DNA from: Apostichopus japonicus
Taxonomy: Eukaryota > Echinodermata > Holothuroidea > Aspidochirotida > Stichopodidae
Direction: 5' to 3'
Assembly (NCBI RefSeq): GCF_037975245.1
Contig: NC_092579.1
Location: 18,227,678-18,287,677 of the forward strand
DNA length: 60,000 bases
Shown: positions 36,491-48,255 of the stretch, piece after piece
How positions within the stretch are numbered: position 1 is the stretch's first letter
How the letters are laid out: every line of letters starts with the position of its first letter
Notes under the pieces: generated by a model
The model's input: only the letters and a program-made list of their open reading frames with translations
Databases searched by the model: none
Told to the model about the DNA's origin: nothing
Program-made: the position numbers and the translations under genes

Positions 36491-39400
36491 ATAGTTTGTA
36501 GATGTTTCAGACGTTCCCAGCTACCAATACCACCACCACCTTCCACAACTCACCGGCTACCTTCCCCCAGCCTTTTGCCACGAGCAAAAGAGTAATAACG
36601 TAAGGGTATTTGTATTGCAATGATTCAAATATTGACATGCCAATTTGAATAGTATTTAAAAAAATAATATATTGCATCATTTAGTTAGAGAAATGCATCA
36701 TTGTTCTTTTCTAGTTTATATTTTATAGATGTTTCAGACGTTCCCAGCCAGCAATACCACCACCACCTTCCACAATTCACCGGCTACCTTCCCCCAGTCT
36801 TTTGCCACGAGCAAAAGAGTAATAATGTAAGGGTATTGCAATGATTTAAATATTGATATGCCAATTTGGAGAGTGTTTAAAAAAATAATATATTGCATCA
36901 TTTACTTAAAGAAATGCCTGATTGTTCTTTTCTAGTTTATATTTTATAGATGTGTCAGACGTTCCCAGCTACCAATACCACCACCACCTTCCACAACTCA
37001 CCGGCTACCTTCCCCCAGTCTTTTGCACCGAGCAAAAGAGTAATAATGTAAGGGTATTGCAATGATTTAAATATTGATATGCCAATTTGAAGAGTGTTTA
37101 AAAAAAACATATTGCATCATTTACTTAAAGAAATGCCTGATTGTTCATTTCTAGTTTATATTTTATAGATGTTTCAGACGTTCCAGCCACCAGTACTACC
37201 AACCATGCCATTCCACAACTCACCAGGTACCTTCCCCAGCCTTTTGCACCGAGCAAAAGAGTAATAACGTAAGGGTGTTTTTATTGCAATAATTTCTGTC
37301 CTGGGTATGACTATAAACTACATCCAGTAGTGGGGCCTTGACTTGGGAAAGTTGAGGTTCTGGGGAGTGTGGAGCCGCCCCTTAGCCACTATTGCTCCCA
37401 GGAGTGCCCTGACCCGGGGCATGAGTGCCTGCTTAGGGTCCCAATTATGGGTGAAATAATATCAGGTGAAATAATATGGGTGAAATAATATCAGGTAACA
37501 TTATAGATGTTTCAGACGTTCCCAGCTACCAATACCACCACCACCTTCCACAACTCACCGGCTACCTTCCCCCAGCCTTTTGCCACGAGCTAAAGAGTAA
37601 TAACGTAAGGGTATTTGTATTGCAATGATTGAAATATTGATATGCCAATTTGAAGATTGTTTAAAAAAAATATTGCATCATTTAGTTAAAGAAATGCCTG
37701 ATTGTTCTTTTCTAGTTTATAGTTTGTAGATGTTTCAGACGTTCCCAGCTACCAATACCACCACCATCTTCCACAATTCACCGGCTACCTTCCCCCAGCC
37801 TTTTGCCACGAGCAAAAGAGTAATAACGTAAGGGTATTGCAATGATTTAAATATTGATATTCCAATTTGGAGAGTGTTTAAAAAAAACATATTGCATCAT
37901 TTACTTAAAGAAATGCCTGATTGTTCTTTTCTAGTTTATATTTTATAGATGTGTCAGACGTTCCCAGCTACCAATACCACCACCACCTTCCACAACTCAC
38001 CGGCTACCTTCCCCCAGTCTTTTGCACCGAGCAAAAGAGTAATAATGTAAGGGTATTGCAATGATTTAAATATTGATATGCCAATTTGAAGAGTGTTTAA
38101 AAAAAACATATTGCATCATTTACTTAAAGAAATGCCTGATTGTTCTTTTCTAGTTTATATTTTATAGATGTTTCAGACGTTCCCAGCTACCAATACCACC
38201 ACAACCTTCCACAACTCACCGGCTACCTTCCCCCAGCCTTTTGCCATGAGCAAAAGAGTAATAACGTAAGGGTATTGCAACGATTTAAATATTGATATGC
38301 CAATTTGGATAGTGTTTCAAAAAAACATATTGCATCATTTAGTTAAAGAAATGCCTGATTGTTCTTTTCTAGTTTATATTTTATAGATGTTTCAGACGTT
38401 CCCAGCTACCAATACCACCACCACCTTCCACAATTCGCCGGCTACCTTCCCCCAGCCTTTTGCCACGAGCAAAAGAGTAATAATGTAAGGGTATTGCAAT
38501 GATTTAAATATTGATATGCCAATTTGGAGAGTGTTTAAAAAAAACATATTGCATCATTTAGTTAAAGAAATGCCTGATTGTTCTTTTCTAGTTTATATTT
38601 TATAGATGTTTCAGACGTTCCCAGCTACCAATACCACCACCATCTTCCACAACTCAACGGCTACCTTCCCCCAGCCTTTTGCCACGAGCAAAAGAGTAAT
38701 AACGTAAGGGTATTGCAATGATTTAAATATTGATATGCCAATTTGAAGAGTGTTTAAAAAAAAACATATTGCATCATTTACTTAAAGAAATGCCTGATTG
38801 TTCTTTTCTAGTTTATATTTTATAGATGTTTCAGACGTTCCCAGCTACCAATACCACCACCACCTTCCACAACTCACCGGCTACCTTCCCCCAGCCTTTT
38901 GTCACGAGCAAAAGAGTAATAACGTAAGGGCATTGCAATGATTTAAATATTGATTTGAAGAGTGTTTAAAAAAAACATATTACATCATTTACTTAAAGAA
39001 ATGCCTGATTGTTCTTTTCTAGTTTATATTTTATAGATGTTTCAGACGTTCCCAGCTACCAATACCACCACCACCTTCCACAACTCACTGGCTACCTTCC
39101 CCCAGCCTTTTGCCATGAGCAAAAGAGTAATAACGTAAGGGTATTTGTATTGCAATGATTTACATATTGACATGCCAATTTGAATAGTATTTAAAAAATA
39201 ATATATTGCATCATTTAGTTAAAGAAATGCCTGATTGTTCTTTTCTAGTTTATATTTTATAGATGTTTCAGACGTTCCCAGCTACCAATACCACCACCAC
39301 CTTCCACAATTCACCGGCTACCTTCCCCCAGTCTTTTGCACCGAGCAAAAGAGTAATAATGTAAGGGTATTGCAATGATTTAAATATTGATATGCCAATT

Positions 39401-40948
39401 TGAAGAGTGTTTAAAAAAAAACATATTGCTTCATTTAGTTAAAGAAATGCCTGATTGTTCTTTTCTAGTTTATATTTTATAGATGTTTCAGACATTCCCA
39501 GCTACCAATACCACCACCACCTTCCACAACTCAACGGCTACCTTCCCCCAGTCTTTTGCACCAAGCAAAAGAGTAATAATGTAAGGGTATTGCAATGATT
39601 TAAATATTGATATGCCAATTTGGAGAGTGTTTAAAAAAAAACATTGCATCATTTAGTTAAAGAAATGCCTGATTGTTCGTTTCTAGTTTATATTTTATAG
39701 ATGTTTCAGACGTTCCCAGCTACCAATACCACCACCACCTTCCACAACTCACCGGCTACCTTCCCCCAGTCTTTTGCACCAAGCAAAAGAGTAATAATGT
39801 AAGGGTATTGCAATGATTTAAATATTGATATGCCAATTTGGAGAGTGTTTAAAAAAAAACATTGCATCATTTAGTTAAAGAAATGCCTGATTGTTCGTTT
39901 CTAGTTTATATTTTATAGATGTTTCAGACGTTCCCAGCTACCAATACCACCACCACCTTCCACAACTCACCGGCTACCTTCCCTCAGCCTTTTGTCACGA
40001 GCAAAAGAGTAATAACGTAAGGGTATTGCAATGATTTAAATATTGATATGCCAATTTGAAGAGTTTAAAAAAAACATATTACATCATTTAGTTAAAGAAA
40101 TGCCTGATTGTTCTTTTCTAGTTTATTTTTTATAGATGTTTCAGACGTTCCCAGCTACCAATACCACCACCACCTTCCACAACTCACCGGCTACCTTCCC
40201 CCAGCCTTTTGACACGAGCAAAAGAGTAATAACGTAAGGGTATTTGTATTGCAATGATTTACATATTGACATGCCAATTTGAATAGTATTTAAAAAAATA
40301 ATATATTGCATCATTTAATTAAAGAAATGCCTGGTTGTTCTTTTTTAGTTTATATTTTATAGATGTTTCAGACGTTCCAGCCACCAGTACTACCAACCAT
40401 GCCATTCTACAACTCACCAGCTACCTTCCCCAGCCTTTTGCACCGAGCAAAAGAGTAATAACGTAAGGGTGTTTGTATTGCAATAATTTCTGTCCTGGGT
40501 ATGACTATAAACTACATCCAGTAGTGGGGCCTTGACTTGGGAAAGTTGAGGTTCTGGGGAGTGTGGAGCTGCCCCTTAGCCACTATTGCTCCCAGGAGTG
40601 CCCTGACCCGGGGCATGAGTGCCTGCTTAGGGTCCCAATTATGGGTGAAATAATATCAGGTGAAATAATATGGGTGAAATAATATCAGGTAAAATTATAG
40701 ATGTTTCAGACGTTCCCAGCTACCAATACCACCACCACCTTCCACAACTCACCGGCTACCTTCCCCCAGCCTTTTGCCACGAGCAAAAGAGTAATAACGT
40801 AAGGGTATTTGTATTGCAATGATTTAAATATTGACATGCCAATTTGAATAGTATTTAAAAAAATAATATATTGCATCATTTAGTTAGAGAAATGAATGAT
40901 TGTTATTTTCTAGTTTATATTTTATAGATGTTTCAGACGTTCCCAGCC

Positions 40949-43900
40949 TTAATGGGTGGGTTATGTATTTGATATGTTCTAACTGTTTTTCTAGCCTTGT
41001 TTTTCCAAATGCAGAAGCAAATTAAGAAGCAGTACGATGACACTTAAGAAGAAGGATGATGTCTGTGGAAGGTGGAGGCAGACGGAAGGAGGTGGATTAA
41101 GATGCTGGACGATGCCACCAGAAGAAGAGGGGGGTCCCAGGTTTAGTGGGTGGGTTATGTATTTGATATGTTCTAACTGTTTTTCTAGCCTTGTTTTTTC
41201 AAATGCAGTAGCAAATTAAGATGCAGTACGATGACACTTAAGAAGAAGGAAGAAGACTGTGGAAGGCAGATACAGACGGAAGGAGGTGGATTAAGATGCT
41301 GGACGATGCCACCAGAAGAAGAGGGGGGGTCCCAGGTTTAGTGGGTGGGTTATGTATTTGATATGTTCTAACTGTTTTTCTAGCCTTGTTTTTCCAAATG
41401 CAGAAGCAAATTAAGATGCAGTACGATGACACTTAAGAAGAAGGATGATGTCTGTGGAAGGTGGATGCAGACGGAAGGAGGTGGATTAAGATGCTGGACG
41501 ATGCCACCAGAAGAAGAGGGGGGGGGTCCCAGGTTTAGTGGGTGGGTTATGTATTTGATATGTTCTAACTGTTTTTCTAGCCTTGTTTTTCCAAATGCAG
41601 AAGCAAATTAAGATGCAGTATGATGACACTTAAGAAGAAGGATGATGTCTGTGGAAGGTGGATGCAGACGGAAGGAGGTGGATTAAGATGCTGGACGATG
41701 CCACCAGAAGAAGAGGGGGGGTCCCAGGTTTAGTGGGTGGGTTTTGTATTTGATATGTTCTAACTGTTTTTCTAGCCTTGTTTTTTTCCAAATGCAGAAT
41801 CAAATTAAGATGCAGTACGATGACACTTAAGAAGAAGGATGATGTCTGTGGAAGGTAGATGCAGACGATGGGAGGTGGATTAAGATGCTGGACGATGCCA
41901 CCAGAAGAAGAGGGGGGGTCCCAGGTTTAGTGGGTGGGTTATGTATTTGATATGTTCTAACTGTTTTTCTAGCCTTGTTTTTCCAAATGCAGAATCAAAT
42001 TAAGATGCAGGAAGATGACACTTAAGAAGAAGGATGATGTCTGTGGAAGGTGGATGCAGACGGAAGGAGGTGGATTAAGATGCTGGACGATGCCACCAGA
42101 AGAAGAGGGGGGGTCCCAGGTTTAGTGGGTGGGTTATGTATTTGATATGTTCTGTTTTTCTAGCCTTGTTTTTTTTCCAAATGCAGAAGCAAATTACGAT
42201 GCAGTACGATGACACTTAAGAAGAAGGATGATGTCTGTGGAAGGTGGATGCAGACGATGGGAGGTGGATTAAGATGCTGGACGATGCCACCAGAAGAAGA
42301 GGGGGGGTCCCTGGTTTAGTGGGTGGGTTATGTATTTGATATGTTCTAACTGTTTTTCTAGCCTTGTTTTTTCAAATGCAGAAGCAAATTAAGATGCAGG
42401 AAGATGACACTTAAGAAGAAGGAAGAAGACTGTGGAAGGCAGATACAGACGGAAGGAGGTGGATTAAGATGCTGGACGATGCCACCAGAAGAAGAGGGGG
42501 GTCCCAGGTTTAGTGGGTGGGTTATGTATTTGATATGTTCTAACTGTTTTTCTAGCCTTGTTTTTCCAAATGCAGAAGCAAATTAAGATGCAGTACGATG
42601 ACACTTAAGAAGAAGGATGATGTCTGTGGAAGGTGGATGCAGACGGAAGGAGGTGGATTAAGATGCTGGACGATGCCACCAGAAGAAGAGGGGGGGTCCC
42701 AGGTTTAGTGGGTGGGTTATGTATTTGATATGTTCTAACTGTTTTTCTAGCCTTGTTTTTTTTCAAATGCAGAAGCAAATTAAGATGCAGTATGATGACA
42801 CTTAAGAAGAAGGAAGATGTCTGTGGAAGGTGGATGCAGACGGAAGGAGGTGGATTAAGATGCTGGACGATGCCACCAGAAGAAGAGGGGGGGGGGGGTC
42901 CCAGGTTTAGTGGGTGGGTTATGTATTTGATATGTTCTAACTGTTTTTCTAGCCTTGTTTTTCCAAATGCAGAAGCAAATTAAGATGCAGTACGATGACA
43001 CTTAAGAAGAAGGATGATGTCTGTGGAAGGTGGATGCAGACGGAAGGAGGTGGATTAAGATGCTGGACGATGCCACCAGAAGAAGAGGGGGGGTCCCAGG
43101 TTTAGTGGGTGGGTTTTGTATTTGATATGTTCTAACTGTTTTTCTAGCCTTGTTTTTTTCCAAATGCAGAAGCAAATTAAGATGCAGTACGATGACACTT
43201 AAGAAGAAGGATGATGTCTGTGGAAGGTAGATGCAGACGATGGGAGGTGGATTAAGATGCTGGACGATGCCACCAGAAGAAGAGGGGGGGTCCCAGGTTT
43301 AGTGGGTGGGTTATGTATTTGATATGTTCTAACTGTTTTTCTAGCCTTGTTTTTCCAAATGCAGAATCAAATTAAGATGCAGGAAGATGACACTTAAGAA
43401 GAAGGATGATGTCTGTGGAAGGTGGATGCAGACGGAAGGAGGTGGATTAAGATGCTGGACGATGCCACCAGAAGAAGAGGGGGGGTCCCAGGTTTAGTGG
43501 GTGGGTTATGTATTTGATATGTTCTGTTTTTCTAGCCTTGTTTTTTTTCCAAATGCAGAAGCAAATTACGATGCAGTACGATGACACTTAAGAAGAAGGA
43601 TGATGTCTGTGGAAGGTGGATGCAGACGATGGGAGGTGGATTAAGATGCTGGACGATGCCACCAGAAGAAGAGGGGGGGTCCCAGGTTTAGTGGGTGGGT
43701 TATGTATTTGATATGTTCTAACTGTTTTTCTAGCCTTGTTTTTTCAAATGCAGAAGCAAATTAAGATGCAGGAAGATGACACTTAAGAAGAAGGATGATG
43801 TCTGTGGAAGGTGGATGCAGACGGAAGGAGGTGGATTAAGATGCTGGACGATGCCACCAGAAGAAGAGGGGGGTCCCAGGTTTAGTGGGTGGGTTATGTA

Positions 43901-45627
43901 TTTGATATGTTCTAACTGTTTTTCTAGCCTTGTTTTTTCAAATGCAGTAGCAAATTAAGATGCAGTACGATGACACTTAAGAAGAAGGAAGAAGACTGTG
44001 GAAGGCAGATACAGACGGAAGGAGGTGGATTAAGATGCTGGACGATGCCACCAGAAGAAGAGGGGGGGTCCCAGGTTTAGTGGTTGGGTTATGTATTTGA
44101 TATGTTCTAACTGTTTTTCTAGCCTTGTTTTTCCAAATGCAGAAGCAAATTAAGATGCAGTACGATGACACTTAAGAAGAAGGATGATGTCTGTGGAAGG
44201 TGGATGCAGACGGAAGGAGGTGGATTAAGATGCTGGACGATGCCACCAGAAGAAGAGGGGGGGTCCCAGGTTTAGTGGGTGGGTTATGTATTTGATATGT
44301 TCTAACTGTTTTTCTAGCCTTGTTTTTTTTCAAATGCAGAAGCAAATTAAGATGCAGTATGATGACACTTAAGAAGAAGGAAGATGTCTGTGGAAGGTGG
44401 ATGCAGACGGAAGGAGGTGGATTAAGATGCTGGACGATGCCACCAGAAGAAGAGGGGGGGGGGTCCCAGGTTTAGTGGGTGGGTTATGTATTTGATATGT
44501 TCTAACTGTTTTTCTAGCCTTGTTTTTCCAAATGCAGAAGCAAATTAAGATGCAGTACGATGACACTTAAGAAGAAGGATGATGTCTGTGGAAGGTGGAT
44601 GCAGACGGAAGGAGGTGGATTAAGATGCTGGACGATGCCACCAGAAGAAGAGGGGGGGGTCCCAGGTTTAGTGGGTGGGTTATGTATTTGATATGTTCTA
44701 ACTGTTTTTCTAGCCTTGTTTTTTCCAAATGCAGAAGCAAATTAAGATGCAGTACGATGACACTTAAGAAGAAGGATGATGTCTGTGGAAGGTAGATGCA
44801 GACGATGGGAGGTGGATTAAGATGCTGGACGATGCCACCAGAAGAAGAGGGGGGGTCCCAGGTTTAGTGGGTGGGTTATGTATTTGATATGTTCTAACTG
44901 TTTTTCTAGCCTTGTTTTTCCAAATGCAGAATCAAATTAAGATGCAGTGCGATGACACTTAAGAAGAAGGATGATGTCTGTGGAAGGTGGATGCAGACGG
45001 AAGGAGGTGGATTAAGATGCTGGACGATGCCACCAGAAGAAGAGGGGGGTGTCCCAGGTTTAGTGGGTGGGTTATGTATTTGATATGTTCTAACTGTTTT
45101 TCTAGCCTTGTTTTTTTTCCAAATGCAGAAGCAAATTACGATGCAGTACGATGACACTTAAGAAGAAAGATGATGTCTGTGGAAGGTGGATGCAGACGAT
45201 GGGAGGTGGATTAAGATGCTGGACGATGCCACCAGAAGAAGAGGGGGGGTCCCAGGTTTAGTGGGTGGGTTATGTATTTGATATGTTCTAACTGTTTTTC
45301 TAGCCTTGTTTTTTCAAATGCAGAAGCAAATTAAGATGCAGGAAGATGACACTTAAAAAGAAGGATGATGTCTGTGGAAGGTGGATGCAGACGGAAGGAG
45401 GTGGATTAAGATGCTGGACGATGCCACCAGAAGAAGAGGGGGGTCCCAGGTTTAGTGGGTGGGTTATGTATTTGATATGTTCTAACTGTTTTTCTAGCCT
45501 TGTTTTTTCAAATGCAGAAGCAAATTATGATGCAGTACGATGACACTTAAGAAGAAGGATGATGTCTGTGGAAGGTGGATGCAGACGATAGGAGGTGGAT
45601 TAAGATGCTGGACGATGCCACTAGAAG
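40949..45627 (+). repeat. Satellite C, first block (~196-bp monomers, about 24 copies)
   Basis: The monomer reads GATGACACTTAAGAAGAAGG, GATGATGTCTGTGGAAGG, GGAGGTGGATTAAGATGCTGG, CCACCAGAAGAAGAG, a G6-G12 tract, TCCCAGGTTTAGTGGGTGGG, TTCTAACTGTTTTTCTAGCC and CAAATGCAGAAGCAAATTA. It is unrelated to satellite A. Internal duplications are visible: ~41.0-41.4 kb with ~43.8-44.2 kb (offset 2,739), and a deleted-CTAAC variant at ~42150 and ~43522 (offset ~1,372). The many 60-90-codon ORFs on both strands are the monomer translated. Confidence 0.96.
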
Positions 45628-46464
45628 TTCGTTTCTAGTTTATATTTTATAGATGTTTCAGACGTTCCCAGCTACCAATACCACCACCACCTTCCACAAC
45701 TCACCGGCTACCTTCCCCCAGCCTTTTGCCACGAGCAAAAGAGTAATAACGTAAGGGTATTTGTATTGCAATGATTTAAATATTGACATGCCAATTTGAA
45801 TAGTATTTAAAAAAATAATATATTGCATCATTTAGTTAAAGAAATGCCTGATTGTTCTTTTCTAGTTTATATTTTATAGATGTTTCAGACGTTCCAGCCA
45901 CCAGTACTACCAACCATGCCATTCCACAACTCACCAGCTACCTTCCCCAGCCTTTTGCACCGAGCAAAAGAGTAATAACGTAAGGGTGTTTGTATTGCAA
46001 TAATTTCTGTCCTGGGTATGACTATAAACTACATCCAGTAGTGGGGCCTTGACTTGGGAAAGTTGAGGTTCTGGGGAGTGTGGAGCTGCCCCTTAGCCAC
46101 TATTGCTCCCAGGAGTGCCCTGACCCGGGGCATGAGTGCCTGCTTAGGGTCCCAATTATGGGTGAAATAATATCAGGTGAAATAATATGGGTGAAATAAT
46201 ATCAGGTAAAATTATAGATGTTTCAGACGTTCCCAGCTACCAATACCACCACCACCTTCCACAACTCACCGGCTACCTTCCCCCAGCCTTTTGCCACGAG
46301 CAAAAGAGTAATAACGTAAGGGTATTTGTATTGCAATGATTTAAATATTGACATGCCAATTTGAATAGTATTTCAAAAATAATATATTGCATCATTTAGT
46401 TAGAGAAATGCATGATTGTTATTTTCTAGTTTATATTTTATAGATGTTTCAGACGTTCCCAGCC
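45628..46464 (+). repeat. A/B module 1 (837 bp) inside satellite C
   Basis: Starts mid-monomer with TTCGTTTCTAGTTTATATT after CACTAGAAG of satellite C. It contains a full A monomer, the CCAGTACTACC tail variant, block B (46009) and another A monomer, and ends at TTCCCAGCC before TTAATGGGTGGG of satellite C. Confidence 0.93.
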
Positions 46465-47418
46465 TTAATGGGTGGGTTATGTATTTGATATGTTCTAACT
46501 GTTTTTCTAGCCTTGTTTTTCCAAATGCAGAAGCAAATTAAGAAGCAGTACGATGACACTTAAGAAGAAGGATGATGTCTGTGGAAGGTGGAGGCAGACG
46601 GAAGGAGGTGGATTAAGATGCTGGACGATGCCACCAGAAGAAGAGGGGGGTCCCAGGTTTAGTGGGTGGGTTATGTATTTGATATGTTCTAACTGTTTTT
46701 CTAGCCTTGTTTTTTCAAATGCAGTAGCAAATTAAGATGCAGTACGATGACACTTAAGAAGAAGGAAGAAGACTGTGGAAGGTGGATACAGACGGAAGGA
46801 GGTGGATTAAGATGCTGGACGATGCCACCAGAAGAAGAGGGGGGGTCCCAGGTTTAGTGGGTGGGTTATGTATTTGATATGTTCTAACTGTTTTTCTAGC
46901 CTTGTTTTTCCAAATGCAGAAGCAAATTACGATGCAGTACGATGACACTTAAGAAGAAGGATGATGTCTGTGGAAGGTGGATGCAGACGGAAGGAGGTGG
47001 ATTAAGATGCTGGACGATGCCACCAGAAGAAGAGGGGGGGTCCCAGGTTTAGTGGGTGGGTTATGTATTTGATATGTTCTAACTGTTTTTCTAGCCTTGT
47101 TTTTCCAAATGCAGAAGCAAATTAAGATGCAGTACGATGACACTTAAGAAGAAGGATGATGTCTGTGGAAGGTGGATGCAGACGGAAGGAGGTGGATTAA
47201 GATGCTGGACGATGCCACCAGAAGAAGAGGGGGGTCCCAGGTTTAGTGGGTGGGTTATGTATTTGATATGTTCTAACTGTTTTTCTAGCCTTGTTTTTTC
47301 AAATGCAGAAGCAAATTATGATGCAGTACGATGACACTTAAGAAGAAGGATGATGTCTGTGGAAGGTGGATGCAGACGATAGGAGGTGGATTAAGATGCT
47401 GGACGATGCCACTAGAAG
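46465..47418 (+). repeat. Satellite C, second block (954 bp)
   Basis: About five C monomers, beginning TTAATGGGTGGG and ending CACTAGAAG, with breakpoints as in the other blocks. Confidence 0.93.
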
Positions 47419-48255
47419 TTCGTTTCTAGTTTATATTTTATAGATGTTTCAGACGTTCCCAGCTACCAATACCACCACCACCTTCCACAACTCACCGGCT
47501 ACCTTCCCCCAGCCTTTTGCCACGAGCAAAAGAGTAATAACGTAAGGGTATTTGTATTGCAATGATTTAAATATTGACATGCCAATTTGAATAGTATTTA
47601 AAAAAATAATATATTGCATCATTTAGTTAAAGAAATGCCTGATTGTTCTTTTCTAGTTTATATTTTATAGATGTTTCAGACGTTCCAGCCACCAGTACTA
47701 CCAACCATGCCATTCCACAACTCACCAGCTACCTTCCCCAGCCTTTTGCACCGAGCAAAAGAGTAATAACGTAAGGGTGTTTGTATTGCAATAATTTCTG
47801 TCCTGGGTATGACTATAAACTACATCCAGTAGTGGGGCCTTGACTTGGGAAAGTTGAGGTTCTGGGGAGTGTGGAGCTGCCCCTTAGCCACTATTGCTCC
47901 CAGGAGTGCCCTGACCCGGGGCATGAGTGCCTGCTTAGGGTCCCAATTATGGGTGAAATAATATCAGGTGAAATAATATGGGTGAAATAATATCAGGTAA
48001 AATTATAGATGTTTCAGACGTTCCCAGCTACCAATACCACCACCACCTTCCACAACTCACCGGCTACCTTCCCCCAGCCTTTTGCCACGAGCAAAAGAGT
48101 AATAACGTAAGGGTATTTGTATTGCAATGATTTAAATATTGACATGCCAATTTGAATAGTATTTCAAAAATAATATATTGCATCATTTAGTTAGAGAAAT
48201 GCATGATTGTTATTTTCTAGTTTATATTTTATAGATGTTTCAGACGTTCCCAGCC
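47419..48255 (+). repeat. A/B module 2 (837 bp)
   Basis: Same contents as module 1 and nearly identical to it at an offset of 1,791 bp, including the TTTCAAAAATAAT variant in the last monomer. Block B is at 47800. Confidence 0.93.

Larger units (their letters stand above)
11186..40948 (+). repeat. Main satellite A array (~205-219-bp monomers) with interspersed B blocks
   Basis: About 29.8 kb of head-to-tail monomers, roughly 140 by length, all in the PLE orientation. A monomer runs TTTTGCCACGAGCAAAAGAG, then GTAATAACGTAAGGG, an AT-rich middle with AATATTGACATGCCAATTTG, then CTAGTTTATATTTTATAGATG, TTCAGACGTTCCCAGC and ACCGGCTACCTTCCCCC. Main variants are a GATATGCC/GAAGAGTG type, a GACATGCC/GAATAGTATT type, and a tail variant with CCAGTACTACCAACCATGCC that often precedes block B. 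The array is non-coding; 74-codon ORFs at 23539, 25655 and 32334 are the same repeat segment translated three times. Confidence 0.97.

Noticed and set aside
9162-40948. CRISPR-like array
   Set aside because: Whole 205-219-bp monomers repeat without unique spacers, and the context is a eukaryotic retroelement.
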